Shown: positions 27,001 to 41,960 of the stretch, piece after piece
Layout of the letters: the number at the start of each line of letters is the position of its first letter
Position numbering within the stretch: position 1 is the first letter of the stretch
Assembly: GCA_037039925.1 (NCBI GenBank)
Contig: JAXRKP010001705.1
Location: 17,501-81,500, forward strand
Length of the DNA stretch: 64,000 bases
Reading direction: 5' to 3'
Origin: Doris montereyensis
Lineage: Eukaryota > Mollusca > Gastropoda > Nudibranchia > Dorididae
The notes under the pieces: generated by a model
The model's database searches: none
The model's input: the letters and a program-made list of their open reading frames with translations, nothing else
Told to the model about the DNA's origin: nothing
Position numbers and translations under genes: made by a program

Positions 27001-27111
27001 CTCTCACTTCTATCTCTCGTTCTATCTTCTCTCACTCTATCTCTCTCTCTCTCTCTCTTTCTCCTCTATCCGTTTATCTGTATCGTGTCCCTCTCCTCTC
27101 TCCCTCCCCTC

Positions 27112-27364
<253 letters not shown>

Positions 27365-28521
27365 TTATAATTTTACTTCATTTGTTTGTTTCGACATTAC
27401 AGTGTTGATATATTTTATGCTGTAAGGGACAAATGTAGCTTTATGTCGGTTGGTTTTACACCGAGATTCTCTATATCTTCTGCCCGATGGAAGTAACATA
27501 AATTCACTGCTCAGAGGTCTTTTACTTCATCTATAATTGAAAGGGATTTTCTTTCTACAGCTTTTTTATAGCACTGATCCACGCTTTGCAATTTCTCATT
27601 AACTATATTTCCTGATTCTTTTACCAATCTTTGTAACTTATTTTTCTGCCCTACACCACACCCACCATACCATACAGTAATGCCAAAAGTTATGATACTC
27701 AACAATAACGATTGAAATATTTGTTTCATGGTCTTTTGCTTGTACCAAATACTCGTAATTTTCTGAGAATGTACAACCGCTGTGAAGCGTTCTTAATGAT
27801 ATTTTCTACATGAATATTGAAAGTTAGGGCGTTGTTGATACTTAAATTCTTCGACTATTTCAACGTCTTGGAGATGTATTTCAACTCGCTTTATATTTTT
27901 GGTAATGCATTTTGAATTAAACATTTGCTTTTTGTTTTTAACGCATTGAGCTGCAGATCATTTTGTATACACCAACTTTTGAAATTTTCGATTTGATCGA
28001 AGTAGTAAGCGTCGATTCATTGTAATTCAGGAGACCCAAAATTGCTGTATCATCTGCGTATTTGATAATCACACATTTTTCATTATTTGGGACACATGTC
28101 GTTTGTATATAAAATGTACAGTAACGGTGAGCTGACACATCCTTGTGGGCAACCATTTGACAAGTTCTAGTAGAAGAACAATTTGACCTCATTTTTTACA
28201 CACTGGGTCTTTCTAGAAGGAAGTTGTCGTACCAATCAATCAAATAACTAGGTCAAAACGATGTAATTTGTTGAGCAGGATGTCCGTGTTCATTGAGTTG
28301 AATGCAGATGAAAAGTCGACGTATAAGACACGTGCATAGTTTGATGGTGACTGGTCAAGGTGTTTAGAGATAGTATCTGTCACGGTAGAAGCGCATCCTC
28401 TACGCTGAGTTTCTGTTGGTAAGCAAACTGGTGCTTGTCTAATATGTCGTTCTCGTTTACGTGCTGTAGAATTTCGTTTTTATTAGGGTTTCTAAACATT
28501 TTACGATGGATGTTAGGGCGT
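27365..28521 (-). pseudogene. Reverse transcriptase fragment, multiply frameshifted
   Basis: Recognisable pieces appear in family order but in different frames: ALTSIVKCLETLI from 28519; DKHQFAYQQKLSVEDALL near 28440-28395; TVTDTISKHLDQ and VDFSSAFNS at 28386-28294, where the first catalytic Asp lies, followed by a TGA at 28240-28242; GCPQGCVSSPLL from 28154; KYADDTAILGLL with the catalytic YADD at 28049-28060; WCIQNDLQLNALKTK at 27974-27931; ITVWYGG in 27511-27729; and LPSGRRYRE around 27490 before the final stop at 27365-27367. At least four frame changes and one in-frame stop rule out function. The motif set fits the Jockey/CR1/L2/Rex1 assemblage of non-LTR elements; the exact clade cannot be fixed by eye. 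The N-terminal endonuclease is missing because the copy is truncated at the satellite boundary. Confidence 0.88.
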
Positions 28522-28525
28522 AATT

Positions 28526-28760
28526 GTGTATTGTGTATTGTCTATCATGTATTGTGTATCGTGTATCGTGTATTGTGTATTGTGTATTGTGTATTGTGTA
28601 TTGTGTATTGTGTATTGTGTATTGTGTATTGTGTATTGTGTATTGTGTATTGTGTGTCTGTATCGTGTATTGTGTATTGTGTATTGTGTATTGTGTATTG
28701 TGTATCGTGTATCGTGTATTGTGTAATGTGTATTGTGTATTGTGTATTGTGTATCGTGTG
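28526..28760. repeat. Heptamer satellite, TATTGTG block
   Basis: Nearly pure TATTGTG, the CpG-depleted form of the monomer, occupies the first about 230 bp to the right of the retrotransposon, then gives way to TATCGTG. The same TATTGTG word directly abuts the element on its left. Confidence 0.9.
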
Positions 28761-31700
28761 TCGTGTATTGTTTGTCGTGTATCGTATATCGCATATCGTG
28801 TCTTGTGTATCGTGTATTGTGTCGTGTGTTTTGTATCGTGTATCGTGTATCGTGTGTCGTGTGTTTTGTATCGTGTATCGTGTATCGTGTATCGTGTATC
28901 GTGTGTCGTGTGTTTTGTATCGTGTATCGTGTATCGTGTGTCGTGTATCGTGTGTCGTGTGTCGTGTGTTTTGTATCGTATATCGTGTATCGTGTATCGT
29001 GTATCGTGTATCGTGTATCGTGTATCGTGTATCGTGTATCGTGTATCGTGTATCGTGTATCGTGTGTCGTGTATCGTGTGTCGTGTATCGTGTATCGTGT
29101 ATCGTGTATCGTGTATCGTGTATCGTGTATCGTGTATCGTGTATCGTGTATCGTGTATCCTGTGCAATCGTGTATCATGTGTCGTGTATCGTGTATCGGG
29201 TATCGTATATCGTGTATCGTGTATTGTGTATCGTGTATCGTGTATCGTGTATCGTATATCGTATATCGTGTATCATGTATTGTGTATCGTGTATCGTGTA
29301 TCGTGTATCGTGTATCGTTATCGTGTATCGTATATCGTATATCGTGTATCGTGTATCGTGTATCGTGTATCGTATATCGTGTATCGTGTATCGTGTATCG
29401 TGTATCGTGTATCGTGTATCGTGTATCGTGTATCGTGTATCGTATATCGTATATCGTGTATCGTGTATTGTGTATCGTGTATCGTGTATCGTGTATCGTG
29501 TATCGTGTGTCGTGTGTTTTGTATCGTATATCGTGTATCGTTTATCATGTATCGTGTATCGTGTATCGTGTATCGTGTATCGTGTATCGTGTATCGTGTA
29601 TCATCGTGTATCGTGTATCGTGTATCGTGTATCGTGTATCGTGTGTCGTGTATTTGTATCGTATATCGTGTATCGTGTATCGTATATCGTGTATCGTGTA
29701 TCGTGTATCGTGTATCGTGTATCGTGTGTCGCGTATCGTGTGTCGTGTGTTTTGTATCGCGTATCGTGTACCATGTATCGTGTATCGTGTATCGTGTATC
29801 GTGTGTCGTGTATCGTGTGTCGTGTAGTTTTGTATCGTGTATCATGTATCGTGTATCGTGTATCGTGTGTCGTGCGTTCGTGTATCGTGTATTGCGTATC
29901 GTGTATCGTGTGTCGTGTGTCGTGTATCGTGTATCATGTGTCGTGTATCGTGTATCGTGCGTTAGCGTGTATCGTATATCGTGTATCGTGTATCGTGTAT
30001 CGTATCGTGTATCGTGTATCGTGTATCGTGTATCGTGTATCGTGTATCGTGTATCGTGTATCGTGTATCGTGTATCGTGTATCGTGTATCGTGTATCGTG
30101 TATCGTGTGTCGTGTATCGTGTGTCGTGTATCGTGTATCGTGTATCGTGTATCGTGTATCGTCTATCATGTATCGTGTATCGTGTATCGTGTATCGTGTA
30201 TCGTGTATCGTGTATCTGTGTCGTGTATCGTGTATCGTGTATCGTGTATCGGGTATCGTGTATCGTGTATCGTGTATCGTATATCGTATATCGTGTATCG
30301 TGTATTGTGTATCGTGTATCGTGAATCGTGTATCGTGTATCGTGTATCGTGAATCGTGTGTCGTGTGTTTTGTATCGTATATCGTGTATCGTGTATCGTG
30401 TATCGTGCATCGTGTATCGTGTATCGTGTATCGTGTATCGTGTATCGTGTATCGTGTATCGTGTATCGTGTATCGTGTATCGTGTATCGTGTATCGTGTA
30501 TCGTGTATCGTGTATCGTGTATCGTGTATCGTGTATCGTGTATCGTGTGTTTTGTATCGTGTATCGTATATCGTGTATCGTGTATCGTGTATCGTGTATC
30601 GTGTATCGTGTGTCGTGTATTTTGTATCGTGTATCGTGTATCGTGTGTCGTGTATCGTGTGTCGTGTGTTTTGTATCGTGTATCGTGTATCGTGTGTCGT
30701 GTATCGTGTGTCGTGTGTTTTGTATCGTGTATCGTGTATCGTGTGTATCGTGTATCGTGTGTCGTGTGTTTTGTATCGTGTAGTCGTGTATCGTGTGTCG
30801 TGTGCATGTATCGTGTATCGTGTGTCGTGTGTCGTGTGTTTTGTATCGTGTGTCGTGTATCGTGTATCGTGTGTTTTGTATCGTGTGTCGTGTATCGTGT
30901 GTCGTGTGTTTTGTATCATGTCGTGTATCGTGTGTCGTGTGTTTTGTATCGTGTATCGTGGATCGTGTGTCGTGTGTTTTGTATCGTGTATCGTGTATCA
31001 TGTAACGTGTTTTGTATCGTGTATCGTGTATCGTGTATCGTGTATCGTGTATCGTGTATCGTGTATCGTGTATCGTGTAACGTGTATTTTGTATCGTGTA
31101 TCGTGTATCGTGTATCGTGTATGGTGTAGTTTTGTATCGTGTATCGTGTATCGTGTATCGTGTATCGTGTATCGTGTGTCGTGTATCGTGTATCGTGTAT
31201 CGTGTATCGTGTATCGTGTGTCGTGTATCGTGTATCGTGTGTCGTGTGTCGTGTATCGTGTGTCGTGTATCGTGTATTGTGTGTCGTGTATTTTGTATCG
31301 TGTGTCGTGTATCGTGTGTCGTGTGTTTTGTATCGTGTGTCGTGCATCGTGTGTCGTGTGTTTTGTATCGTGTATCGTGTATCGTGTGTCGTGTGTTTTG
31401 TATCGTCTATCGTGTATCGTGTCGTGTATCGTGTGTCGTGTATCGTGTGTCGTGTATCGTGTGTCGTGTATCGTGTGTCGTGTGTTTTGTATCGTGTATC
31501 GTGTATCGTGTGTCGTGTGTCGTGTGTCGTGTATCGTGTATCGTGTGTCGTGTATCGTGTGTCGTGTGTTTTGTATCGTGTATCGTGTATCGTGTGTCGT
31601 GTGTTTTGTATCGTGTGTCGTCTATCGTGTGTCGTGTATTTTGTATCGTGTATCGTATCGTGTGTTGTGTATCGTGTGTCGTGTATCGTGTGTCGTGTGT

Positions 31701-34700
31701 TTTGTATCGTGTATCGTATCGTGTGTCGTGTGTTCGTGTGTCGTGTGTCGTGTATCGTGTGTTGTGTATCGTGTGTCGTGTGTTTTGTTTCGTGTATTGT
31801 GTATCGTGTGTCGTGTGTGTTTTGTATCGTGTGTCGTGTATCGTGTGTCGTGTGTTTTGTATCGTATATCGTGTATCGTGTATCGTGTATCGTGTATCGT
31901 GTATCGTGTATCGTGTATCTTGTATCGTGTATCGTGTATCGTGTGTCGTGTATCGTGTATCGTGTATCCTGTGTCGTGTATCGTGTATCGTGTATCGTGT
32001 ATCGGGTATCGTGTATCGTGTATCGTGTATCGTGTATCGTGTATCGTATATCGTATATCGTGTATCGTGTATTGTGTATCGTGTGTCGTGAATCGTGTGT
32101 CGTGTATCGTTTTGTATCGTATATCGTGTATCGTGTATCGTGTATCGTGTATCGTGTACCGTGTAGCGTGTATCGTGTATCATGTATCGTGTATCGTGTA
32201 TGGTGTATCGTGTGTCGTGTATTTTGTATCGTATACCGTGTATTGTGTATCGTGTGTCGTGTATTGTTTGTCGTGTATCGTGTATTGTGTATTGTGTATT
32301 GTGTATCGTGTGTCGTGTATCGTGTATCGTGTGTCGTGTATCGTGTATCGTGTATCGTGTATCGTGTATCGTGTATCGTGTGTTTTGTATCGTGTATCGT
32401 GTATCGTGTATCGTGTATTCTGTATCGTGTGTTTTGTATCGTGTATCGTGTATCGTGTGTCGTGTGTTCGTGTATCGTGTATCGTGTATCGTGTGTCGTG
32501 TATCGTGTATCGTGTGCTGTAGTTTTCTATCGTGTATTGTGTATCCTGTGTTTTTTGTATCGTGTATCGTGTATCGTGTAGTTTTGTATCGCGTATTGTG
32601 TATCGTGTGTTCTGTATCGTGTATCGTGTATTGTGTATCGTGTATCGTGTATTTTGTATCGTGTATCGTGTATCGTGTATCGTGTATCGTCGTTATCGTG
32701 TATCGTGTGTCGTGTATCGTGTGTCGTGTATCGTGTATCGTGTATCGTTTTGTATCGTGTATCGTGTGTCGTGTATCGTGTATCGTGTATCGTGTGTCGT
32801 GTATCGTGTATCGTGTGTCGTGTGTTTGTATCGTGTATCGTCTATCGTGTATCGTGTATCGTGTATCGTGTATCGTGTATCGTGTATCGTGTATAGTGTA
32901 TCGTGTATCGTGTATCGTGTAATCGTGTATCGTGTGTCGTGTATCGTGTATCGTGTATCGTGTATCGTGTATCGTGTATCGTGTATCGTGTATCGTGTAT
33001 CGTGTATCGTGTGTCGTGTATTTTGTATCGTGTATCGTGTATCGTGTATCGTGTATCGTGTGTCGTGTTTTGTATCGTGTATCGTGTATCGTTTGTCGTG
33101 TATCGTGTGTCGTGTGTTTGTATCGTATATCGTGTATCGTGTATCGTGTATCGTGTGTCGTGTATCGTGTATCGTGTGTCGTGTATCGTGTATCGTGTGT
33201 TTTGTATCGTGTATCTTGTATCGTGTGTCGTGTAACGTGTATCGTGTATCGTGTGTCGTGTGTCGTGTGTTTTGTATCGTGTGTCGTGTATCGTGTGTCC
33301 TGTGTTTTGTATCGTGTGTCGTGTATCGTGTATCGTGTGTTTTGTATTGTCGTGTCGTGTATCGTGTATCGTGTGTTTTGTATCGTGTATCGTGTATCGT
33401 GTATCGTGTATCGTGTATCGTGTATCGTGTATCGTGTATCGTGTATCGTGTATCGTGTGTTGTGTATCGTGTATCGTGTATCGTGTATCGTGTATCGTAT
33501 CGTGTCGTGTGTTTTGTATCGTGTATCATGTATCGTGTATCGTGTATCGTGTATCGTGTATCGTGTATCGTGTGTCGTGTATTTTGTATCGTGTATCGTG
33601 TATTGTGTATCGTGTATCGTGTATCGTGTATCGTGTATCGTATATCGTGTATCGTGTATCGTGTATCGTGTGTCGTGTATCGTGTATCGTGTATCGTGTA
33701 TCGTGTATCGTGTATCATGTATCGTGTATCGTGTGTCGTGTATCGTGTATCGTGTATCGTGTATTGTGTCGTGTGTTTTGTATCGTGTGTCGCGTATCGT
33801 GTGTCGTGTGTTTTGTATCGTGTGTCGTGTATCGTGTGTCGTGTGTTTTGTATCGTGTATCGTGTATCGTGTGTCGTGTGTTTTGTATCGTGTATCGTGT
33901 ATCGTGTAGTCGTGTATCGTGTATCGTGTATCGTGTGTCGTGTATCGTGTATCGTGTATCGTGTGTCGTGTCGTCGTGTTTTGTATCGTGTATCGTGTGT
34001 CGTGTCGTGTGTCGTGTATCGTGTATCGTGTGTCGTGTATCGTGTATCGTGTGATTTGTATCGTGTATCGTGTATCGTGTATCGTGTGTTTTGTATCGTG
34101 TGTCGTGTATCGTGTATCGTGTGTTTGTATCGTGTGTCGTGTATCGTGTATCGTGTATCGTGTGTCGTGTATCGTGTGTCGTGTAGTTTTTGTATCGTGT
34201 GTCGTGTATCGTGTGTCGTGTATCGTGTATCGTGTATCGTGTATCGTGTGTCGTGTATCGTGTGTCGTGTGTCGTGTATCGTGTGTCGTGTATCGTGTAT
34301 CGTTTTGTATCGTGTATCGTGTGTCGTGTGTTTTGTATCGTGTATCATGTGTCGTGTATCGTGTGTGTAACGTTTTGTATCGTATATCGTGTATCGTGTA
34401 TCGTGTATCGTGTATCGTGTATCGTGTATTGTGTATCGTGTATGGTGTATCGTGTATCGTGTATCGTGTATCCTGTATCGTGTATCGTGTGTCGTGTATC
34501 GTGTGTCGTGTATCGTGTATCGTGTATCGTGTATCGTGTATCGTATATCGTAAATCGTGTATCGTGTATTGTGTATCGTGTATCGTGTATCGTGTATCGT
34601 GTATCGTGTGTCATGAATCGTGTGTCGTTTGTTTTGTATCGTGTATCGTGTATCGTGTATCGTGTATCGTGTATCGTGTATCGTGTATCGTGTATCGTGT

Positions 34701-37700
34701 ATCGTGTATCGTGTATCGTGTAGTTTTGTATCGTATATCGTGTATCGTGTATCGTGTGTCGTGTGTTTTGTATCGTATACCGTGTATCGTGTATCGTGTA
34801 TCGTGTATCGTGTATCGTGTATCGTGTATCGTGTGTCGTGTGTTTTGTATCGGGTGTTGTGTGTCGTGTATCGTGTATTGTGTATCGTGTATCGTGTATT
34901 GTGTATGGTGTATCGTGTATTGTGTATCGTGTATCGTGTGTCGTGTATCGTGTGTGGTGTGTTTTGTATCGCTTATTGCGTATCGTGTATCGTGTATCGT
35001 GTATCGTGTATCATGTATCGTGTATCGTGTATCGTGTATCGTGTATGGTTTAGCGTGTATCGTGTATCGTGTGTCGTGTGTCGTGTGTCGTGTGCGTGTG
35101 TTTTGTAACGCGTATGTGTATCCTGTGTTTTGTATCGTGTATCGTGTATCGTGTGTTTTGTATCGCGTAACGTGTATCGTGTGTTTTGTATCGTGTATCG
35201 TGTATCGTGTATTGTGTATCGTGTATCGTGTTTTGTATCGTGTATCGTGTATCGTGTATCGCGTATCGTGTATAGTGTATCGTGTATCGTGTATCGTGTA
35301 TTTTGTATCGTGTATCGTGTATCGTGTATCGTGTATCGTGTGTTGTGTATCGTGTATCGTGTATTTTGTATCGTGTATCGTGTATCATGTATCGTGTATC
35401 GTGTATAGTGTATCGTGTATCGTGTATCGTGTATCGTGTATCGTGTATCGTGTATCGTGTGTTTTGTATCGTGTATCGTGTAGTGTGTTAACGTGTATTG
35501 TGTATGTATTTGTATCGTGTATCGTGTGTTTCGTGTATCGTGTATTTTGTATCGTGTATCGTGTGTTTTGTATCGTGTATCGTGTATCATGTATCGTGTG
35601 TCTTGTATCGTGTATCGTTATTTTGTATCGTGTATCGTGTGTGTATCGTTTATTTTGTATCGTGTATCGTGTATCGTGTATCGTGTGTTTTGTATCGTGT
35701 ATTTTGTATTGTGTATCGTGTATCGTGTATTGTGTGTTTTGTATCGTGTATTTTGTATTGTGTATCGTGTATGGTGTATCGTGTATTTTGTATCGTGTCG
35801 TTTTGTATCGTGTATCGTGTATTTTGTATCGTGTATCGTGTATCGTGTATCGTGTATGTTTTGTATCGTGTATCGTGTATTGTGTATCGTGTATCGTGTA
35901 TCGTGTATCATGTATCGTGTTTTGTATCGTAACGTGTATTGTGTATCGTGTATCGTGTATCGTGTATCATGTATCGTGTATCGTGTATCGTGTATCGTGT
36001 ATCGTGTATCGTGTATCGTGTATCGTGTATCGTGTGTCGTGTAGCTGTGTGTTTTGTATCGTGTATTGTGTATCCGTGTTTTGTGTATCGTGTATCGTGT
36101 ATCGTGTGTTTCGTGTATCGTGTCTCGTGTGTAACGTGTATCGTGTATCGTGTGTTTTGTATCGTGTATCGTGTATCGTGTATCGTGTGTTTTGTATCGT
36201 GTATCGTGTATTGTGTATCGTGTATCGTGTATCATGTATCGTGTATCGTGTATCGTGTATCGTGTATCGTGTATCGTGTATCGTGTATTGTGTATCGTGT
36301 ATTTTGTATCGTGTATCGTGTATCGTGTGTTTTGTATCGTGTGTTTGTATCGTGTATCGTGTGTTTTGTATCGTGTATTTTGTATCGTGTATCGTGTGTT
36401 TTGTATCGTGTATTTTGTATCATGTATCGTGTGTCTTGTATCGTGTATCGTTTGTTTTGTATCGTGTATCGTGTATCGTGTATCGTTTATTTTGTATCGT
36501 GTATCGTGTATTTTGTATCGTGTGTTTTGTATCGTGTGTTTTGTATTGTGTATCGTGTATCGTGTATCGTGTATCGTGTGTTTTGTATCGTGTGTTTTGT
36601 ATCGTGTGTTTCGTGTATTGTGTATCGTGTAGGTGTATCGTGTATCGTGTATCGTGTAGTTTTGTATCGTGTGTTTCGTATCGTGTATCGTGTATCGTGT
36701 ATCGTGTATTTTGTATCGTGTATCGTGTATTGTTTGTCGTGTATCGTGTATTGTGTATTGTGTATCGTGTATCGTGTATCGTGTATCGTGTATCGTGTAT
36801 CGTGTATTGTGTATCGTGTATCGACGTCGTGTATTGTTTGTCGTGTATCGTGTATCGTGTATCGTGTATCGTGTATCGTGTGTCGTGTATCGTGTATCGT
36901 GTCGTCGTGTGTTTTGTATCGTGTATCGTGTATCGTGTATCGTGTATCGTGTATCGTGTATCGTGTATTGTGTATTTTGTATCGTGTATCGTGTATCGTG
37001 TATCGTGTATTCTGTGTCGTGTGTTTTGTATCGTGTATCGTGTATCGTGTATCGTGTATCGTGTAGTGTGTAGCTGTAACGTGTATTTCTATCGTGTATC
37101 GTGTATCCAGTGTTTTGTATCGTGTATCGTGTATGTTTTGTATCGTGTATTGTGTAGCGTGTGTAACGTGTATCGTGTATCGTGTATTGTGTATCGTGTG
37201 TCGTGTGTTTTGTATCGTGTATCGTGTATCGTGTGTCGTGTATCGTGTGTTGTGTATCGTGTGTCGTGTATCGTGTATCGTGTATCGTGTGTCGTGTGTT
37301 TTGTATCGTGTATCGTGTATCGTGTGTCGTGTGTTTTGTATCGTGTATCGTGTATCGTGTGTCGTGTATCGTGTCGTCGTGTGTTTTGTATCGTATATCG
37401 TGTATCGTGTATCGTGTATCGTGTATCGTGTATCGTGTATCGTGTATCGTGTATCGTGTATCGTGTATCGTGTATCGTGTATCGTGTATCGTGTATCGTG
37501 TATCGTGTATCGTGTATCGTGTATCGTGTATCGTGTATCGTGTATCGTGTGTCGCGTATCGTGTATCGTGTATCGTGTATCGTGTATCGTGTATCGTGTA
37601 TCGTGTATCGTGTATCGTATATCGTATATCATGTATCGTGTATCGTGTGTATCGTGTATCGTGAATCGTGTATCGTGTATCGTGTGTCGTGAATCGTGTA

Positions 37701-40700
37701 TCGTGTGTTTTGTATCGTGTATCGTGTATCGTGTATCATGTATCGTGTATCGTGTATCGTGTATCGTGTATCGTGTATCGTGTATCGTGTATCGTGTATC
37801 GTGTATCGTGTATCGTATCATGTATCGTGTATCGTGTATTGTGTATCGTGTATTGTATATCGTGTATCGTGTATTGTGTATCGTGTATCGTGTATCGTGT
37901 ATTGTGTATCGTGTATCGTGTATTGTGCATCGTGTAACGTGTATCGTGTATCGTGTAATCATCGTGTATCGTGTATCGTGTATCGTATATCGTGTATCGT
38001 GTATCGTGTATCGTGTATTGTGTAGCATGTATTGTATATCGCGTATCATGTATCGTGTAGCGTGTATCGTGTATCATGTATCGTGTATCGTGTATCGTGT
38101 ATCGTGTGTCGTGTATCGTGTGTCGTGTGTTTTGTATCGGATATCGTGTATCGTGTATTGTGTATCGTGTATCGTGTATCGTGTGTCATGTATCGTGTAT
38201 CGTGTATTGTTTGTCGTGTATCGTGTATCGTGTATTGTGTATCGTGTATTGTGTATCGTGTATCGTGTATCGTGTATCGTGTAACGTGTATCGTGTATTG
38301 TGTATCGTGTAGCGTCGTGTATTGTTTGTCGTGTATCGTGTATTGTGTATCGTGTATCGTGTATCGTGTATCGTGTATCGTGTATCGTGTGTCGTGTGTT
38401 TTGTATCGTGTATCGTGTATCGTGTATCGTGTATCGTGTATCGTGTATCGTGTAGCATGTATTTTGTATCGTGTATCGTGTATCATGTATCGTGTATTCG
38501 TGTCGTGTAGTTTTGTATCGTGTATCGTGTATCGTGTATCGTGTATCGTGTATCGTGTAGCATGTTTCGTGTATCGTGTATCGTGTATCAGTGTTTTGTA
38601 TCGTGTATCGTGTATCGTGTATTGTGTATCGTGTATTGTGTATCGTGTGTTTTGTATCGTGTATCGTGTATTGTGTATCGTGTATCGTGTATTTTGTATC
38701 GTGTATCGTGTATCGTGTATCGTGTATCGTGTGTTGTGTATCGTGTGTCGTGTATCGTGTATCGTGTATCGTGTGTCGTGTGTCGTGTATCGTGTATCGT
38801 GTATCGTGTATCGTGTGTTTTGTATCGTATCGTGTATCGTGTATCGTGTATCGTGTATCGTGTATCGTGTGCGTGTATCGTGTATCGTATATCGTGTATC
38901 GTGTATCGTGTATCGTGTATCGTGTATCGTGTATCGTGTATCGTGTATCGTGTATCGTGTATCGTGTATCGTGTATCGTGTATCGTGTATCGTGTATCGT
39001 GTATCGTGTATCGTGTATCGTGTATCGTGTATCGTGTATTGTGTATCGTGTATCGTGTATCGTGTATCGTGTATCGTGTATCGTGTATCGTATCGTGTAT
39101 CGTGTATCGTGTATCGTGTATCGTGTATCATGTATCGTGTATTGTGTATCGTGTATCGTGTATCGTGTATCGTGTATCGTGTGTCGTGTATCGTGTATCG
39201 TGTAGTTTTGTATCGTGTATCGTGTATCGTGTATCGTGTATCGTGTATCGTGTATCGTGTATCGTGTATCGTGTATCGTGTATCGTGTATCGTGTATCGT
39301 GTATCGTGTATCGTGTAGTGTATCATGTATTGTGTATCGTGTATCGTGTATCGTGTAACGTGTATGTATATCGTGTATCGTGTGTATCGTGTATCGTGTA
39401 TCGTGTATCGTGTATCGTGTATCGTGTATCGTGTATCGTGTATCGTGTATTGTGTATCGTGTATCGTGTATCGTGTATTGTATATCGTGTATCGTGTATT
39501 GTGTATCGTGTATCGTGTATCGTGTATTGTATATCGCGTATCATGTATCGTGTAGCGTGTATCGTGTATCGTGTATCGTGTATCGTGTATCGTGTATCGT
39601 GTATCGTGTATCGTGTATCGTGTATCGTGTATCGTGTATCGTGTATCGTGTATCGTGTATCGTGTATCGTGTATCGTGTATCGTGTATCGTGTATCGTGT
39701 ATCGTGTATCGTGTATCGTGTATCGTGTATCGTGTATCGTGTATCGTGTATCGTGTATCGTGTATCGTGTATCGTGTATCGTGTATCGTGTATCGTGTAT
39801 CGTGTATCGTGTATCGTGTATCGTGTATCGTGTGTTTTGTATCGTATATCGTGTATCGTGTATCGTGTATCGTGTATCGTGTATCGTGTATCGTCTATCG
39901 TGTATCGTGTATCGTATATCGTGTATCGTGTATCGTGTATCGTGTATCGTGTATCGTGTATCGTGTATCGTGTATCGTGTATCGTGTAGCGTGTATCGTG
40001 TATCGTGTATCGTGTATCGTGTATTTTGTATTGTATATCGTTTATCGTGTATCGTGTATCGTGTATCGTGTATCGTGTATCGTGTATCGTGTAGCGTGTA
40101 TCGTGTGTTTTGTATCGTGTATCGTGTATCGTGTATCGTGTATCGTGTATCGTGTGTCGTGTATCGTGTATCGTGTAGTTTGTAACGTATCGTGTATCGT
40201 GTATCGTGTATCGTGTATCGTGTATCGTGTATCGTGTATCGTGTATCGTGTATCGTGTGTCGTGTATCGTGTATCGTGTATCGTGTATCGTGTGTGTGTG
40301 CCATGTGTTTTGTATCGTGTATGCGTATCGTGTATCGTGTGTCGTGTATCGTGTATCGTGTATCGTGTATCGTGTATCGTGTATCGTGTATCGTGTATCG
40401 TGTATGTGTTTTGTATCGCGTATTGTGTATGCTGTGTTTTGTATCGTGTATAGTGTATCGTGTAGTTTTGTATCGTGTATCGTGTATCGTGTATTTTGTA
40501 TCGTGTATCGTGTATCGTGTATCGTGCATTGTGTATTGTGTATCGTGTAGCGTTTTGTATCGTGTATCCTGTATCGTGTGTCGTTTATCGTGTGCCGTGT
40601 ATTTTGTATTGCGTATTGTGTATCTTGCGTTTTCGTGTATCGTGTATCGTGTATCGTGTTTCGTATCGCATGTATTGTGTATCGTGTGTTTTGTATCGTG

Positions 40701-41960
40701 TGTCGTGTATCGTGTGTTTTGTATCGTGTATCGTTTGTTTTGTATCGTGTATCGTGTTTTGTATCGTGTATCATGTTTTGTATCGTGTATCGTTTGTTTT
40801 GTATCGTGTATCGTGTGTTTTGTATCGTGTTTTGTATCGTGTGTTTCGTTTCGTGTATTGTGTATCGTGTATCGTGTATCGTGTGTTTTGTATCGTGTAT
40901 CGTGTATGTTTCGTATATGTGTTTTGTATCGTGTATCGTGTGTTTTGTATCGTTGTTTTTGTATCGTAGCATGTAACGTATTGTGTATCGTGTATCGTGT
41001 ATCGTGTATCGTGTAGTTATCGTGTATCGTGTATCGTGTGCTTTGTATCGTGTGTTTTGTATCGTGTATGTAACGTGTATCGTGTATTGTGTATCGTGTA
41101 TCGTGTATCGTGTGTTTTGTATCGTGTATCGTGTAACGTGTATCGTGTGTTTTGTATCGTGTGTTTGTATCGTGTATCGTGTATCGTGTATCGTGTATCG
41201 TGTATCGTGTATCGTGTGTTTTGTATCGTGTATCGTGTATCGTGTATCGTGTGTTTTGTATCGTGTATCGTGTGTTTTGTATCGTGTATCGTCTGTCGTG
41301 TATCATGTATCGTGTGTTTTGTATGGTGTATCGTGTATCGTGTATCGTGTATAGTGTGTTTTGTATTGTGTATCGTGTATCGTGTATTGTCTATCGTGTA
41401 TCGTGTATCGTGTATTATGTGTTTTGTATCGTGTATCGTGTATCGTGTATCGTGTTTCGTGTATCGTGTATCGTGTATCGTGTATCGTATATCGTCTATC
41501 GTGTATCGTGTATCGTGTGTTTTTTATTGTGTATCGTGTATCGTGTATCGTGTATCATGAGTTTTGTATCGTCTATCGTGTATCGTGTGTCGTGTATCGT
41601 GTAGCGTGTGTTTTGTATCGTGTATCGTGTATCGTGTATCGTGTATCGTGTATCGTGTATCGTGTATCATGTATCGTGTATCGTGTATCGTGTATGGTGT
41701 ATCGTGTATCGTGTATCGTTTATCGTGTATCGTGTATTTTGTATTGTGTATCGTGTATCGTGTATCGTGTATTTTGTATTGTGTATCGTGTATCGTGTAT
41801 TTTGTATTGTGTATCGTGTATCGTGTATCGTGTATCGTGTGTTTTGTATTGTGTATCGTGTATCGTGTATCGTGTATTTTGTATCGTGTATCGTGTATCG
41901 TGTATCGTGTGTTTTGTATTGTGTATCGTGTATCGTGTATCGTGTAGTCGTGTATCGTGT
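28761..41960. repeat. Heptamer satellite, TATCGTG block with TGTCGTG and TGTTTTG variants
   Basis: Long runs of perfect TATCGTG are punctuated by the variants TGTCGTG and TGTTTTG, often adjacent (TGTCGTGTGTTTTG), from about 28830 to 41915. CpG is retained in most monomers. Frames of more than 1200 codons on plus (28524-32522 and 33919-37692) and more than 1000 on minus (38046-41306) consist of CIVYRVS and YTIHDTR heptapeptides and are artefacts of a stop-free monomer. Confidence 0.93.

Noticed and set aside
27365..28521. Functional reverse transcriptase gene
   Set aside because: Several frame changes, an in-frame stop and loss of the N-terminal part show it is a dead fragment.
28524..32522. 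Very long plus-strand open frame (1332 codons), and similar ones at 33919-37692, 23222-26536 (minus) and 38046-41306 (minus)
   Set aside because: They consist only of the heptapeptides CIVYRVS or YTIHDTR and variants, the necessary translation of a stop-free 7-bp satellite; no domain, signal or codon bias supports a gene.
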